Source: Myxococcales bacterium (GTDB lineage Bacteria; Myxococcota_A; Polyangia; Nannocystales; Nannocystaceae). Taken from it: a DNA stretch of 64,000 bases. Positions 45,207 to 53,630 of this stretch are shown here, piece after piece. The DNA is taken from positions 1-64,000 of the forward strand of contig JACKDV010000025.1 of assembly GCA_020633315.1 (NCBI GenBank), given 5' to 3'. The position numbers and the translations under genes were made by a program. Numbering within the stretch: position 1 is the first letter of the stretch; each line of letters begins with the position of its first letter. The notes under the pieces were generated by a model, which was given only the letters and a program-made list of their open reading frames with translations, was not told the origin of the DNA and searched no databases.

Positions 45207-46313
45207 GTGCGAGGCTGGCGACGACGCTTGGTGATCGCGGCCCTGGGCCTGGGCGCGCTGGCGCTGCCGGTGGAGGCCCGCGGCGGCCCGAGCCCCCTGG
45301 GCGAGCTGCTGCGCACCGAGCTGGGGCTGGCCCAGCAGGCAGTGGCGCTCGAGGAGGCGCTCACGGCCCTCGAGCGCGAGCGCGAGGGCGCCGAGTACGG
45401 AGCCGAGCTGCTGCACCACGCCAGCCGCGAGAGCCTGCGGCGGCTGGCCGCCTACCGCGAGGGGCAGGAGCCCCGCGAGCGGCTCACCCGGCAGCGCGCG
45501 CGCGCCATGGTCAAGGCCTCGCGCGGCGGCGTGGCCCGGCTGATCTTCGAGGACGTGGGCGGCGACGAGCGAGCGAGCGCCGAGCGACTGAGCCGCGGCC
45601 GCATGCTGCGATGGCTGGTCCGCCACGACCTGCACGAGCTGGCCGCCTACCAGCGCTCCGAGGAGCGCGCGCGCGACGAGCTGCTGCGAGCCCACCGCGA
45701 GCTGCAGGCCCTGTCGGCGCTGGCCACCGTGCACGCGGTGGAGGGCGACCTGGTGGCGATGGGCCGCAAGGCCACCGGCCCCGCGCTGGCCCGGGCCCAC
45801 CAGCAGACCCGCCGCGCCCTGTCGAGCACCCCCGCCCACCTGCGCAGCGACGACGAGCGCGAGCGGCTGCAGCAGCTCGACGAGGCCGGCCGCGAGCTCC
45901 GGGCCCTGCGTCGAGGCGGCCGCAGCCTCCATCGCCCCGTGCGCGGGCCGATCACCGGGCGCTTCGGCGAGTACACCGATCCCGTGCTGAAGCTGCCGAT
46001 GGCGCGCAACGGCATCGAGCTCCGAGCCCGCCGCGACGAGCCGGTGCACGCCCCCGCCGACGGCACCGTGGTGATGGTGGCCAGCCTCCCCGGCTTCGAG
46101 CAGGTGGTGGTGATCGATCACGGCAACGGCGAGCTGCTCATGCTCGGCCGGCTGTGGAAGACCACGGTGGCCGAGGGCGACACGGTGAGCGCGGGCCAGG
46201 AGATCGCCCGCGTCGCGCCCAAGACCACCGACGACGGGCTGGGCACCACCGCCTATCTCGAGCTGCGCCACGGCGACAAGCCGGTCGACCCCGAGCCCTG
46301 GCTGCGCTACTGA
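45207..46313 (+). CDS. EnvC-like murein hydrolase activator (degenerate LytM)
   Basis: 368-aa exported protein: signal peptide, a long coiled coil (about 30-235) and a C-terminal LytM/M23 domain. The LytM zinc site is lost. Where M23 peptidases have H-x-G-x-D, this reads 'MARNGIELRARRDEPVHAPADG', and the final H-x-H/LHFE motif is 'TAYLELRHG'. Such non-catalytic LytM proteins (EnvC, NlpD) activate septal amidases on the signal from FtsEX, as the gene order predicts. GTG 45207 with GGAGG about 10 nt upstream. Sixth base after ftsX. Confidence 0.88.
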   Translation: MRGWRRRLVIAALGLGALALPVEARGGPSPLGELLRTELGLAQQAVALEEALTALEREREGAEYGAELLHHASRESLRRLAAYREGQEPRERLTRQRARAMVKASRGGVARLIFEDVGGDERASAERLSRGRMLRWLVRHDLHELAAYQRSEERARDELLRAHRELQALSALATVHAVEGDLVAMGRKATGPALARAHQQTRRALSSTPAHLRSDDERERLQQLDEAGRELRALRRGGRSLHRPVRGPITGRFGEYTDPVLKLPMARNGIELRARRDEPVHAPADGTVVMVASLPGFEQVVVIDHGNGELLMLGRLWKTTVAEGDTVSAGQEIARVAPKTTDDGLGTTAYLELRHGDKPVDPEPWLRY

Positions 46314-46407
46314 GATTCTCACCCCGCGGCCGCGGGACCCATGATCGAGCCAGGCCCGTGCGGCGCGACCGGAGGCCGGTCGTCCGCAGCAGCGCTACCC
46401 TCGGGGC

Positions 46408-47322
46408 ATGCCCCGGCCCCCGCTCGCCGACCTGCACCGCCACCTCGACGGCTCGCTGCGCCGCTCGACCCTGGCCGAGCTCGCCGCGGCCGAGGGCGTG
46501 ACCGTCCCCGACGACCTCGGCTTCCACCCCGGCATGGGCCTCGCCGCCGCGCTGGCGTGCTTCGAGCTCACCCTGCGGGTGCTGCAGCGCCCGGCCGCGG
46601 TCCAGCGCGTGGCCGCGGAGATCTGCGAGGACGCCCGGGCGCACGGGGTGAGCACCCTCGAGATCCGCTTCGCCCCCCACCTGCACCAGCGGCGAGGCGC
46701 TCGCCCCGAGGCCATCGTCGACGCGGCCCTGGCCGGCTGCGACGGGCGAGCGGGGCTGGTGCTGTGCGGCCTGTACGGCGATCCCCCCGAGCTCGTCGAG
46801 CAGCTGGTGGCGCTGGCCCGCCCGCGCCCGGGCGTGGTGGGCATCGACCTCGCCGGCGGCCCCACGCCCGCGCACCGCCATCGCCTGGAGGACTATGCCC
46901 CCGCCTTCCACCGCGCCCGCGATCTGGGCCTGGGTCGCACCGTGCACGCCGGCGAGGGCCGCCCGCCCGGCGAGATCGCGGTGGCGATCGAGCGCCTGCT
47001 CGCCCAGCGCATCGGCCACGGCACCACCGTGCTCGATGATCCGCGGGTGACCGCGCTGGTGATCGAGCGCGGCGTGACCCTCGAGGCCTGCGTCACCTCC
47101 AACCTCCACACCGGGATCATCGAGCGCATCGAGGACCACCCCATCGCGCGCTGGCTCGAGCAGGGCCTGCGGGTCTGCATCAACACCGACAACACCCTGA
47201 TGTCGCGGATCGACGCCGAGCAGGAGCACGCGCGGGTCGCACGGATCCCCGGCATGAGCGAGGCTCGCCTGCGCGAGGCGATCGAGGCCGGCCACCGCGC
47301 GGCGTTCCGCCGAGGCCAGTGA
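46408..47322 (+). CDS. Adenosine deaminase-family protein
   Basis: 304-aa metal-dependent amidohydrolase of the adenosine/adenine deaminase family. Motifs: 'DLHRHLDGSLR' (HxH metal ligands, His10/His12), 'TVHAGEG' (His ligand and catalytic Glu), 'QRIGHGTTV' (catalytic His), 'EACVTSN' and 'RVCINTDNTLM' (Asp ligand; the family usually has NTDDP). The deviation at the last motif and a slightly short length suggest a substrate other than adenosine, perhaps adenine or a modified nucleoside. ATG 46408. It is inserted between the FtsEX-EnvC genes and the Dsb-like and S41 genes, 94 bp after envC-like. Confidence 0.9.
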   Translation: MPRPPLADLHRHLDGSLRRSTLAELAAAEGVTVPDDLGFHPGMGLAAALACFELTLRVLQRPAAVQRVAAEICEDARAHGVSTLEIRFAPHLHQRRGARPEAIVDAALAGCDGRAGLVLCGLYGDPPELVEQLVALARPRPGVVGIDLAGGPTPAHRHRLEDYAPAFHRARDLGLGRTVHAGEGRPPGEIAVAIERLLAQRIGHGTTVLDDPRVTALVIERGVTLEACVTSNLHTGIIERIEDHPIARWLEQGLRVCINTDNTLMSRIDAEQEHARVARIPGMSEARLREAIEAGHRAAFRRGQ

Positions 47323-47450
47323 TCACGCGCGGCCGCCAGCCCGACCACGCGCGGCATCCCGGAGCAACGCCCCGGCCGCGGAGCGAGCCCGCCCGTCCCG
47401 GGCCCGAGGGCCGACGCGCCCGCCCGCCGCCTGGGGCTATCATCCTGCGC

Positions 47451-48380
47451 ATGCCGATCCGCTCGCTGTGCCTCGCGCTCCCGCTGCTGCTCGCCGCCTG
47501 TGACCAGCCCACCGAGGAAGAGCTGCGCACGATGATGACCGAGGTCGCCAAGGCCGAGGTCGCGCCGGTGCAGTCCAAGCAGGGCGAGCTGGCCGACGAG
47601 CTCGGCGCGACCAAGGACGAGCTCGCCAAGCTCGCCAAGCTCGAGACCGAGCTCGCCGACCTCTCGGCACAGACGGTGGCGCTCGAGGCCCAGCTCGCCG
47701 AGGCGCAGTCGCGGCTCGATGTGCTCGAGAAGGCCAACGAGGTCGCCAAGCCCTCGCCCACCCCGGGGCACCCCAACCCCGAGGCCTACTACAAGGTGGA
47801 GATCGGCGACGCCCAGGTCGAGGGCCCCGCCGACGCGCTGGTCACCATCGTCACCTGGTCCGACTTCCAGTGCCCCTACTGCAACCGGGTGGTCGCCACC
47901 ATCGACGAGCTGCAGCTCGCGTACGGCAAGGACCTGCGCTACGTGTTCAAGCACAACCCCCTGGGCTTCCACCCCAACGCCCGCCCGGCTGCGATCGCAG
48001 CCGAGGCCGCCGGCGAGCAGGGCAAGTTCTGGGAGATGCACGACATGATGTTCGAGAACCAGCGCGACCTCACCGAGAAGAACTTCATCAAGTGGGCGCG
48101 CGAGCTCAAGCTCGACGTCAAGCGCTTCGAGCGGGACCTCAGCAGCCCCACCCTCGCGGCCAAGGTCGATCGTCAGCAGCGCGAGGGCAACACCCTGGGG
48201 GCGCGCGGCACCCCGGCCTTCTTCGTCAACGGGCGCTTCTTGTCGGGGGCGCAACCCCGCGCCAACTTCGAGAAGCTCATCGACGAGGAGATGGCCAAGG
48301 CCAAGGCCAAGATCGCGGCCGGGACCCCGCGTGTCAGCGTCTACGACGAGACGATCCGCTCGGGGCGGACCTCGCCGTAG
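47451..48380 (+). CDS. DsbA-like thioredoxin-fold lipoprotein
   Basis: 309-aa predicted lipoprotein. The signal 'MPIRSLCLALPLLLAACDQ' ends in a lipobox. A coiled-coil stem follows (about 20-90, heptads such as 'ELADELGATKDELAKLAKLETELADL'), then a DsbA/DSBA-like thioredoxin domain with active site 'WSDFQCPYCNRVV' and cis-Pro 'GARGTPAFFVNGRF'. The lipoprotein stem places an oxidoreductase or protein-disulfide chaperone at a fixed distance from the membrane. ATG 47451. It lies upstream of the S41 protease gene by 88 bp. Confidence 0.9.
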   Translation: MPIRSLCLALPLLLAACDQPTEEELRTMMTEVAKAEVAPVQSKQGELADELGATKDELAKLAKLETELADLSAQTVALEAQLAEAQSRLDVLEKANEVAKPSPTPGHPNPEAYYKVEIGDAQVEGPADALVTIVTWSDFQCPYCNRVVATIDELQLAYGKDLRYVFKHNPLGFHPNARPAAIAAEAAGEQGKFWEMHDMMFENQRDLTEKNFIKWARELKLDVKRFERDLSSPTLAAKVDRQQREGNTLGARGTPAFFVNGRFLSGAQPRANFEKLIDEEMAKAKAKIAAGTPRVSVYDETIRSGRTSP

Positions 48381-48468
48381 GGCGAGCGGAGCCGCGCCCG
48401 GGCGGCCCCCCTGTGTGATCCGCCGAGGGGCCGGGGGGCCCTGCGACGGCCTGCTAGACTGCGCGGCC

Positions 48469-49839
48469 ATGGGCCGCCTCGCTCCTCGCCCCCGCGCTCG
48501 CCTCGGCTCCCTCGCGCTCGCGCTGGCCAGCCTCGTCGCGGGCATCGGCATCGGCGTCGGCACCTCCTCGTGGGCCGCCCCCGCGGTGGGCCAGCCCCCG
48601 CTCGCGTACTCGCGCTACCGCAAGCTCGACGTGCTCGCGCGTGCGCTCGCCATCGTCGAGCAGTTCTACGTGCGGCCGGTCGACGACACCGCCCTCATCC
48701 ACGCCGCGCTCTCGGGCATGGTCAGCGAGCTCGATCCCCACACCGCCTTCCTGCCCCCGCGCGAGGCCAAGCTGCTGCGCGAGGACATCGAGGGGGCCTT
48801 CGGCGGCATCGGCATGGTGGTGGTGCTCGGCCGCGAGGACGACGGCGACCGCTTCCTCGACGTGCGCGACGTGATCCCCGACGGTCCCGCCGACCAGGCT
48901 GGCGTCCGCGTGGGGCACCACGTGGTGCGCATCGCCGGCCGCCCCATCGCCGACTTCGCCGACCTCGAGGAGGCCATCGTGCTCATCCGCGGCAAGCCGG
49001 GCACCACCATCAAGCTCACCGTGGAGGACCCCGAGCGCGGGATCCTGCGCACCCTCGAGCTGACCCGCGCCATCATCGACCCGCCCGCGGTCGAGCTGAG
49101 CTACCTCGGCGAGGGCCTGGGCGTGCTGCGCCTGCGCGACTTCCCCGAGCACGCCGCCCGCGAGATGCGGGAGGGCCTGCAGGAGCTGCGGCAGCAGGCG
49201 GGCGAGGCCGGGCTGCGCGGCGTGGTCATCGACCTGCGCGACAACGGGGGCGGCCTGCTCGACGAGGCGGTCGGCATCGTGGACCTGTTCGTGGACGAGG
49301 GCGCCATCGTGCGCACCCGCGGGCGGCAGGGGCGGGTGATCGACGAGGCCCGGGCCCACCGCCCCGGCACCGAGCGCTCCGTGCCGCTGTGCGTGCTCAT
49401 CAACAAGGGCTCGGCCAGCGCCTCGGAGATCGTGGCCGGGGCGCTGCAGGACCACGGGCGCGCGGTGATCGTGGGCGAGCGCAGCTACGGCAAGGGCTCG
49501 GTGCAGGCCCCCTTCGAGCTCGACGACGGCAGCCTGCTCAAGATCACCACCGCGCTCTACTACACCCCCGACGATCGCCTCATCCAGGCCAGCGGGATCA
49601 CCCCCGACATCTTCGTGGGGGCCATGCCCGAGGGCGTCGACGGCCGGGCCGTGCTCGACAGCCGCCCCGAGCTGCCCCCCGAGCGCGACAACCCCGGGCA
49701 CCTGGAGCCCGAGGACTTCGGGCGCGAGAGCCCGCCGCGGGTGGACGAGTCGGAGGCGGTGCGGGCCGCCGGCGAGGACCTGCAGCTTCGCACCGCGGTG
49801 CAGCACCTGCGCGCCCTGGCCCGGATGGCGGCGGAGTAG
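48469..49839 (+). CDS. C-terminal processing protease, S41 family
   Basis: 456-aa exported serine protease of the CtpA type. It has a signal/anchor (about 12-35), an N-terminal 'VEQFYVRPVDDTALIHAALSGMVSELDPHTAFL' helix bundle, a PDZ domain ('GGIGMVVVLGRED...VIPDGPADQAGVRVGHHVVRIAGRPI'), then the catalytic 'PLCVLINKGSASASEIVAGALQDH' (nucleophile Ser) and 'SYGKGSVQAPFEL' (general-base Lys). It trims envelope proteins at their C-termini. Following an EnvC/M23-like gene with an S41 gene is common in proteobacteria, where S41 and LytM factors control wall hydrolases. ATG 48469; the Kef-like gene starts two bases after its stop. Confidence 0.94.
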   Translation: MGRLAPRPRARLGSLALALASLVAGIGIGVGTSSWAAPAVGQPPLAYSRYRKLDVLARALAIVEQFYVRPVDDTALIHAALSGMVSELDPHTAFLPPREAKLLREDIEGAFGGIGMVVVLGREDDGDRFLDVRDVIPDGPADQAGVRVGHHVVRIAGRPIADFADLEEAIVLIRGKPGTTIKLTVEDPERGILRTLELTRAIIDPPAVELSYLGEGLGVLRLRDFPEHAAREMREGLQELRQQAGEAGLRGVVIDLRDNGGGLLDEAVGIVDLFVDEGAIVRTRGRQGRVIDEARAHRPGTERSVPLCVLINKGSASASEIVAGALQDHGRAVIVGERSYGKGSVQAPFELDDGSLLKITTALYYTPDDRLIQASGITPDIFVGAMPEGVDGRAVLDSRPELPPERDNPGHLEPEDFGRESPPRVDESEAVRAAGEDLQLRTAVQHLRALARMAAE

Positions 49840-49840
49840 C

Positions 49841-51922
49841 TTGGCCGCCGCCTCCCTCGTCACCGACCTCGCCCTGGTGCTCGGCGTCGCCGCGCTCACC
49901 GGCACCGTCACCCGGGCGCTGCGCCAGCCGCCGATCCTCGGCTACCTCGTCGCGGGCCTCGTGGTGGGCCCCTACATCCCCATCCCCCTGTTCGCCGACG
50001 TCGAGCGGGTGCACGAGCTGTCCGAGCTCGGCGTGGTGCTGGTGATGTTCGCGGTGGGGCTCGAGCTCAGCCTCGCGCGCGCGGCCAAGGTGCTGCCCGT
50101 GGCCGGGCTGACCGCGGTGGTGCAGATCGGCGGGATGTTCTGGGCGGGCAACCTGCTGGGCGCCGCGCTCGGGCTCTCCACCGTGGGCGCGGTGGTGCTC
50201 GGCGCCAGCGTGGCCATCTCCAGCACCATGGTGGTCACCAAGGTCTTCGACGTGCACCCGCCCCCCGCGGACGTGCGCAGCACCGTGCTGGGGATCCTCG
50301 TGCTGCAGGACCTCGCCGCGATCGTGCTCATCACCGTGGTCACCGCGGTGGCCGAGGGGGCCGCGGTCGCGCCCTCGGCCCTGCTGGGCACCGTGGGCCG
50401 CCTGCTGGGGGTGATGGCGGTGGGCATCCTGCTCGGCCTGTGGGTTGTGCCCCGCCTCGCCCGCCGGATCGCCCGCCTGCAGTCGCCCGAGGTCGACACC
50501 GTGTTCGCGGTGGGCCTGTGCCTCGCCCTCGCCGCGCTGATGGAGCGCCTGAGCTACTCGCCCGCGCTGGGGGCCTTCCTCGGCGGGATGCTCGTGGCCG
50601 AGTCCGGGCTGGGCCGCCACTTCGAGCACCTGGTGGCCCCCCTGCGCGACGTCTTCGCCGCGGTGTTCTTCGTGTCGATCGGCATGACCGTCGACCCCTT
50701 GCTCGCCATCGATCACCTGGGCACCGCCGGCCTCATCGCGCTGATGGTGGTGGTGCTGCAGGTGGGGCTGGTCACCGGCGCCGGGGTGCTCGGCGGCCAG
50801 GGCCTGCGTCAGTCCGGCCACGCCGGCGTCGCCCTGGGTCAGATCGGCGAGTTCGGCTTCATCATCATGGGCATCGGCATCACGGCCGGGGTGGTCCCCG
50901 CCTCGATGTTCACGGTGGTGGTGGTGGCCGCGGTGATCACCGCCATCACCACGCCGCTGGCGCTGCGCTTCGCCCCCGCGGTGCTCGTGGCGATCGAGCA
51001 CCGCCTGCCCCACCGGCTGCGCGCGCACCTCAGCCTCTACGCCGCCTGGGTGGACGGCCTGCGGCGGGGCGAGGGCAGCTCGCCCGTGCGTCGTGCGATC
51101 CGCAAGGCGCTGCGCATGCTGGTGGTCGACGCGGCGGTGGTCGCCGGCATCGTCATCGGCGTCTCGCTGGGATGGACGCGGGCCATCGCCTGGTCGCACC
51201 AGGCCCTCGGCACCAGCCCCACCGTGGCCGCGGTGGTGCTGGTGGGGCTCACCGCCGTGATCGCGTTCCCCTTCGCGCGCGGGCTGTCGCGGGCTGCGAG
51301 CGCCCTGGGAGAGCGGCTGGCCCGCGGCGCGTTCCCTGCCGCCGACCAGACGCGGCCCGACCTCGCCGCCACCGCCCGACGAGCGATGAGCGTGGGCCTG
51401 CGGCTGGCCGCCCTGCTGGGAGCCGGCATGCTGGTGGCCGCGCTCACCCAGCCCTTCGTGCCGCCCGGGATCGGGGTGGTGCTGCTGGCCGCGGTGCTGC
51501 TGCCCAGCGCGGTGCTGCTGTGGCGCAGCGGCGGACCGCTGGGCGAGCACGTGGGCTCGGCCACGCTGGCCCTGCTCGAGGTGCTGCGCCGCGATGCTCC
51601 GCCCGACGAGCCGCAGCTGCACGACCTGCTCCATGGCCTGGGCGACGCGACCCCGGTGCGGCTCGTGCCCGGGGCCGCCGCGATCGGCCGCACCCTGGCC
51701 CAGCTCGACCTGCGGGCGGCCTCCGGCGCGATGGTGCTGGCCATCGCCCGCCCGGACCGCGACGTGATCACCCCGACGGGGCGCGAGACCCTGTGCGAGG
51801 GCGACGTGCTCGCGGTGGCCGGGCCGCTCGAGTCGATCGAGCGGGCGCGGGCCCTGCTGCTCGGGACCCCGCCGCCCGAGGCTGCGAGCGCGACCGAGAA
51901 CCCGAGCGCGACCGAGGAGTGA
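49841..51922 (+). CDS. Kef-type cation:proton antiporter (CPA2) with RCK_C domain
   Basis: 693-aa membrane antiporter. The CPA2 transport domain (about 1-390, 12 or so membrane segments) includes 'QPPILGYLVAGLVVGPYIP', 'LGVVLVMFAVGLELSL', 'GASVAISSTMVVTKVF' and 'LGAFLGGMLVAESGL', as in KefB/KefC and NapA-like exchangers. Two or three further hydrophobic segments lie at 420-560, and the C-terminus ends in a TrkA_C/RCK_C-like domain ('RTLAQLDLRAASGAMVLAIARPDRDVITPTGRETLCEGDVLAVAG'). The nucleotide-binding TrkA_N domain usual in KefB is absent, so redox gating by NADH/glutathione is unlikely. TTG start at 49841 with GGAG 5 nt upstream, one base after the protease stop. Confidence 0.88.
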   Translation: MAAASLVTDLALVLGVAALTGTVTRALRQPPILGYLVAGLVVGPYIPIPLFADVERVHELSELGVVLVMFAVGLELSLARAAKVLPVAGLTAVVQIGGMFWAGNLLGAALGLSTVGAVVLGASVAISSTMVVTKVFDVHPPPADVRSTVLGILVLQDLAAIVLITVVTAVAEGAAVAPSALLGTVGRLLGVMAVGILLGLWVVPRLARRIARLQSPEVDTVFAVGLCLALAALMERLSYSPALGAFLGGMLVAESGLGRHFEHLVAPLRDVFAAVFFVSIGMTVDPLLAIDHLGTAGLIALMVVVLQVGLVTGAGVLGGQGLRQSGHAGVALGQIGEFGFIIMGIGITAGVVPASMFTVVVVAAVITAITTPLALRFAPAVLVAIEHRLPHRLRAHLSLYAAWVDGLRRGEGSSPVRRAIRKALRMLVVDAAVVAGIVIGVSLGWTRAIAWSHQALGTSPTVAAVVLVGLTAVIAFPFARGLSRAASALGERLARGAFPAADQTRPDLAATARRAMSVGLRLAALLGAGMLVAALTQPFVPPGIGVVLLAAVLLPSAVLLWRSGGPLGEHVGSATLALLEVLRRDAPPDEPQLHDLLHGLGDATPVRLVPGAAAIGRTLAQLDLRAASGAMVLAIARPDRDVITPTGRETLCEGDVLAVAGPLESIERARALLLGTPPPEAASATENPSATEE

Positions 51923-51925
51923 CGC

Positions 51926-52270
51926 TCAGCCCCCGCCGGAGCCACCGGAGGAGTCGCCCGAGCCACTGCTGCTCGCCGCCGTCTCGGTCCCCTCGCCCGC
52001 CGTTCCCGTGCTCGCGTCGCTCGTGCTCGCGCCGCTCGTGCTCGTCGTCGCGTCCCCGTCGGTCTGCGCCGTGTCCCCGGCCGTCGTCCCCTGGGTGGCA
52101 TCGCCCGAGCCCTCCGTGTCCGGGTCGGGCTGGGCCACCTTGAGGCAGGGGCACGCCGTCGCCAGCGTGCTCGTCGTCAGCCCCGTCAGCGCCGCCGCCA
52201 CGAAGCGTCGCCGCCGGGCCAGGATCGCCTCGCGATCGAGATCGCGCTCGGGATCATCCAACGGTGACAC
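51926..52270 (-). CDS. Constant-block small exported protein, copy A
   Basis: 114 aa, unrecognised family, first of three tandem relatives. N-terminal acidic arm 'SPLDDPERDL', then the constant block: 'DREAILARRRRFV' (a twin-arginine-like RRRRF), hydrophobic 'AAALTGLTTSTLATAC' and 'CPCLKV'. The block reads as a Tat-type or lipoprotein signal ending at LATAC. The remainder is a 70-residue Gly/Ser/Thr/Asp tail with no domain ('DTEGSGDATQGTTAGDTAQT'-like). GTG 52270 gives the same position of the block as in the other copies. The constant part matches copy B at 90 of 91 bases; the tails are unrelated. It converges on the Kef gene, 3 bp away. Confidence 0.75.
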   Translation of the reverse strand: MSPLDDPERDLDREAILARRRRFVAAALTGLTTSTLATACPCLKVAQPDPDTEGSGDATQGTTAGDTAQTDGDATTSTSGASTSDASTGTAGEGTETAASSSGSGDSSGGSGGG

Positions 52271-53023
52271 GCCTCGAGCATAGCGCGGCACCGCGGCCAC
52301 GATCAGCCGCCCGTGCTGCTGCCGCCCGTGTCCCCGCCATCGCTGCTCGCGGCGCCGCTGCTGCCCGCCGACGTGGTCGAGCCCGCCGTCGTGCCGCTGC
52401 CCTCGCTCTCGCTCGCCGTTCCCTCGCCGCTGCCGTCGGTGCCGGTGTCGGTGTCGGGCGGCAGCGCCACGTCGAGACAGGGGCACGCCGTCGCCAGCGT
52501 GCTCGTCGTCAGTCCCGTCAGCGCCGCCGCCACGAAGCGTCGCCGCCGGGCCAGGATCGCCTCGCGATCGATCGTGCCATCGTCCTCGTCGTCGGAAGCC
52601 ATCACCGGCGAGCATAGCGTGGCCGTCCCGCTCGCGGCCCTCGGGGCGTCGGCCCGGGCCCTGCCGCATCCACGCGCACGCGACGAGGCCCTTCCACGAG
52701 GGGGCGACGGAGCCTACGGGTGATGACCGCGATGCTGCGGAAGCCACCCTGACCGGATCCGAGCTCTCAGCCTCCTTCGTCCTCGGGCGCGACCTCGTCC
52801 GCCTCGGGGATCTCGCCGTCGGCCGGGCTCGCCTCCTCCACGGAATCGCCGTCGTCCTGGTGCTCCTCCGCCGCCTCGGCGTCGGCCGGCCCCGCCGCGT
52901 CGGGCTCCGCGGGCGCCGCCATCTTCAGGCACGGGCACGCCGTCGCCAGCGTGCTCGTGGTCAGCCCCGTCAGCGTCGCCACCACGAAGCGCCGCCGCCG
53001 GGCCAGGATCGCCTCGCGATCGA
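52149..53023 (-). repeat. Three copies of a 91-bp near-identical block
   Basis: Copies at 52149-52239, 52481-52571 and 52933-53023. Copies A and B differ at one base, A and C at four. Each encodes, on the minus strand, the same stretch from 'DREAILARRRR' to 'TACP'. Identity covers synonymous positions and stops sharply at both ends, beyond which the genes share no obvious sequence. Spacing is 332 and 452 bp. Confidence 0.9.
52303..52602 (-). CDS. Constant-block small exported protein, copy B
   Basis: 99 aa. Acidic N-terminal arm 'MASDDEDDGTI', constant block 'DREAILARRRRFVAAALTGL' running to 'ATACPC', then 'LDVALPPDTDTGTDGSGE' and a Gly/Ser/Thr tail. The tail is unlike that of copies A and C except in composition. 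ATG 52602, with an in-frame GTG one codon earlier. It is separated from copy A by 32 bp and from copy C by 164 bp; all three read leftward. If LATAC is a lipobox, the mature protein would begin Cys-Pro-Cys. Family and function not recognised. Confidence 0.75.
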   Translation of the reverse strand: MASDDEDDGTIDREAILARRRRFVAAALTGLTTSTLATACPCLDVALPPDTDTGTDGSGEGTASESEGSGTTAGSTTSAGSSGAASSDGGDTGGSSTGG

Positions 53024-53057
53024 TCCGTGCGTCCTCTTCCTCGTCCCGCTCGCCCAT
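52767..53057 (-). CDS. Constant-block small exported protein, copy C
   Basis: 96 aa. Acidic N-terminal arm 'MGERDEEEDARI', constant block with 'VATLTGLTTSTLATAC' (two substitutions from copies A and B), 'CPCLKMA', then an almost purely acidic Ala/Glu/Asp/Pro tail ('EEHQDDGDSVEEASPADGE') where A and B are Ser/Thr/Gly-rich. ATG 53057. It is divergent from the small membrane-anchored gene at 53105, with only 47 bp between. Confidence 0.75.
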   Translation of the reverse strand: MGERDEEEDARIDREAILARRRRFVVATLTGLTTSTLATACPCLKMAAPAEPDAAGPADAEAAEEHQDDGDSVEEASPADGEIPEADEVAPEDEGG

Positions 53058-53104
53058 GGTCTCGATGGTAGCGCGTCGCTGCCCGGGCCCCTACTCTGCC
53101 CCCC

Positions 53105-53620
53105 GTGCTGGGCTGGATCATCGGCTTGGGCGGAATGATGGCGGCCTTCGTGATCTGGCTGCGCGCCCGCGACGAGGCCCCGGCCGCACCGCTGGCCCTG
53201 CCCCCCTCGCCCCTGGTCGATCGCCTCTGGCCGCTGCTGCGGGCCGCCGCCGACGTTCGCAGCGCCGCGGCCACGCTGACCGCCGAGGACCTGCTGCTGT
53301 GCGCCCCGCCCGGGTCGCAGCTGCGCCACGACGGCGGAGATCTGGGCGCTCACATGGTGGGCGTGCGCTGGTACCGACGCCCCCGTGGAGGCGACGGGGT
53401 GGGCCCGGGGCGACGCCTCTTCCTCGAGCTGCACGAGGCCCTCGCTGCCGTGGAGCCCGACGACCGTCGCGAGCTGGCCGAGACCGGCTTCGACCTGGCG
53501 CGGCTGGTCGCGGCGCTCGAGCCCGTGGGCGAGGCCGAGGCCTGGCGCGCGCGGCTGCTGCTGGAGCTCGAGGCGATGGAGAAGGCGCTGGCCCAGGTAC
53601 GCCACCAGCCCTACCGCTGA
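53105..53620 (+). CDS. Hypothetical membrane-anchored protein
   Basis: 171 aa. A single N-terminal membrane segment, 'MLGWIIGLGGMMAAFVIWL', then a cytoplasmic or periplasmic helical domain ('LVDRLWPLLRAAADVRSAAATLTAEDLLL', 'GRRLFLELHEALAAVEPDDRRELAETGFDL'). No recognised family. The start is a GTG at 53105. It is divergent from copy C of the constant-block genes, and converges on glgC with a 10-bp gap. Function unknown. Confidence 0.7.
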   Translation: MLGWIIGLGGMMAAFVIWLRARDEAPAAPLALPPSPLVDRLWPLLRAAADVRSAAATLTAEDLLLCAPPGSQLRHDGGDLGAHMVGVRWYRRPRGGDGVGPGRRLFLELHEALAAVEPDDRRELAETGFDLARLVAALEPVGEAEAWRARLLLELEAMEKALAQVRHQPYR

Positions 53621-53630
53621 AGGGCCCCGC

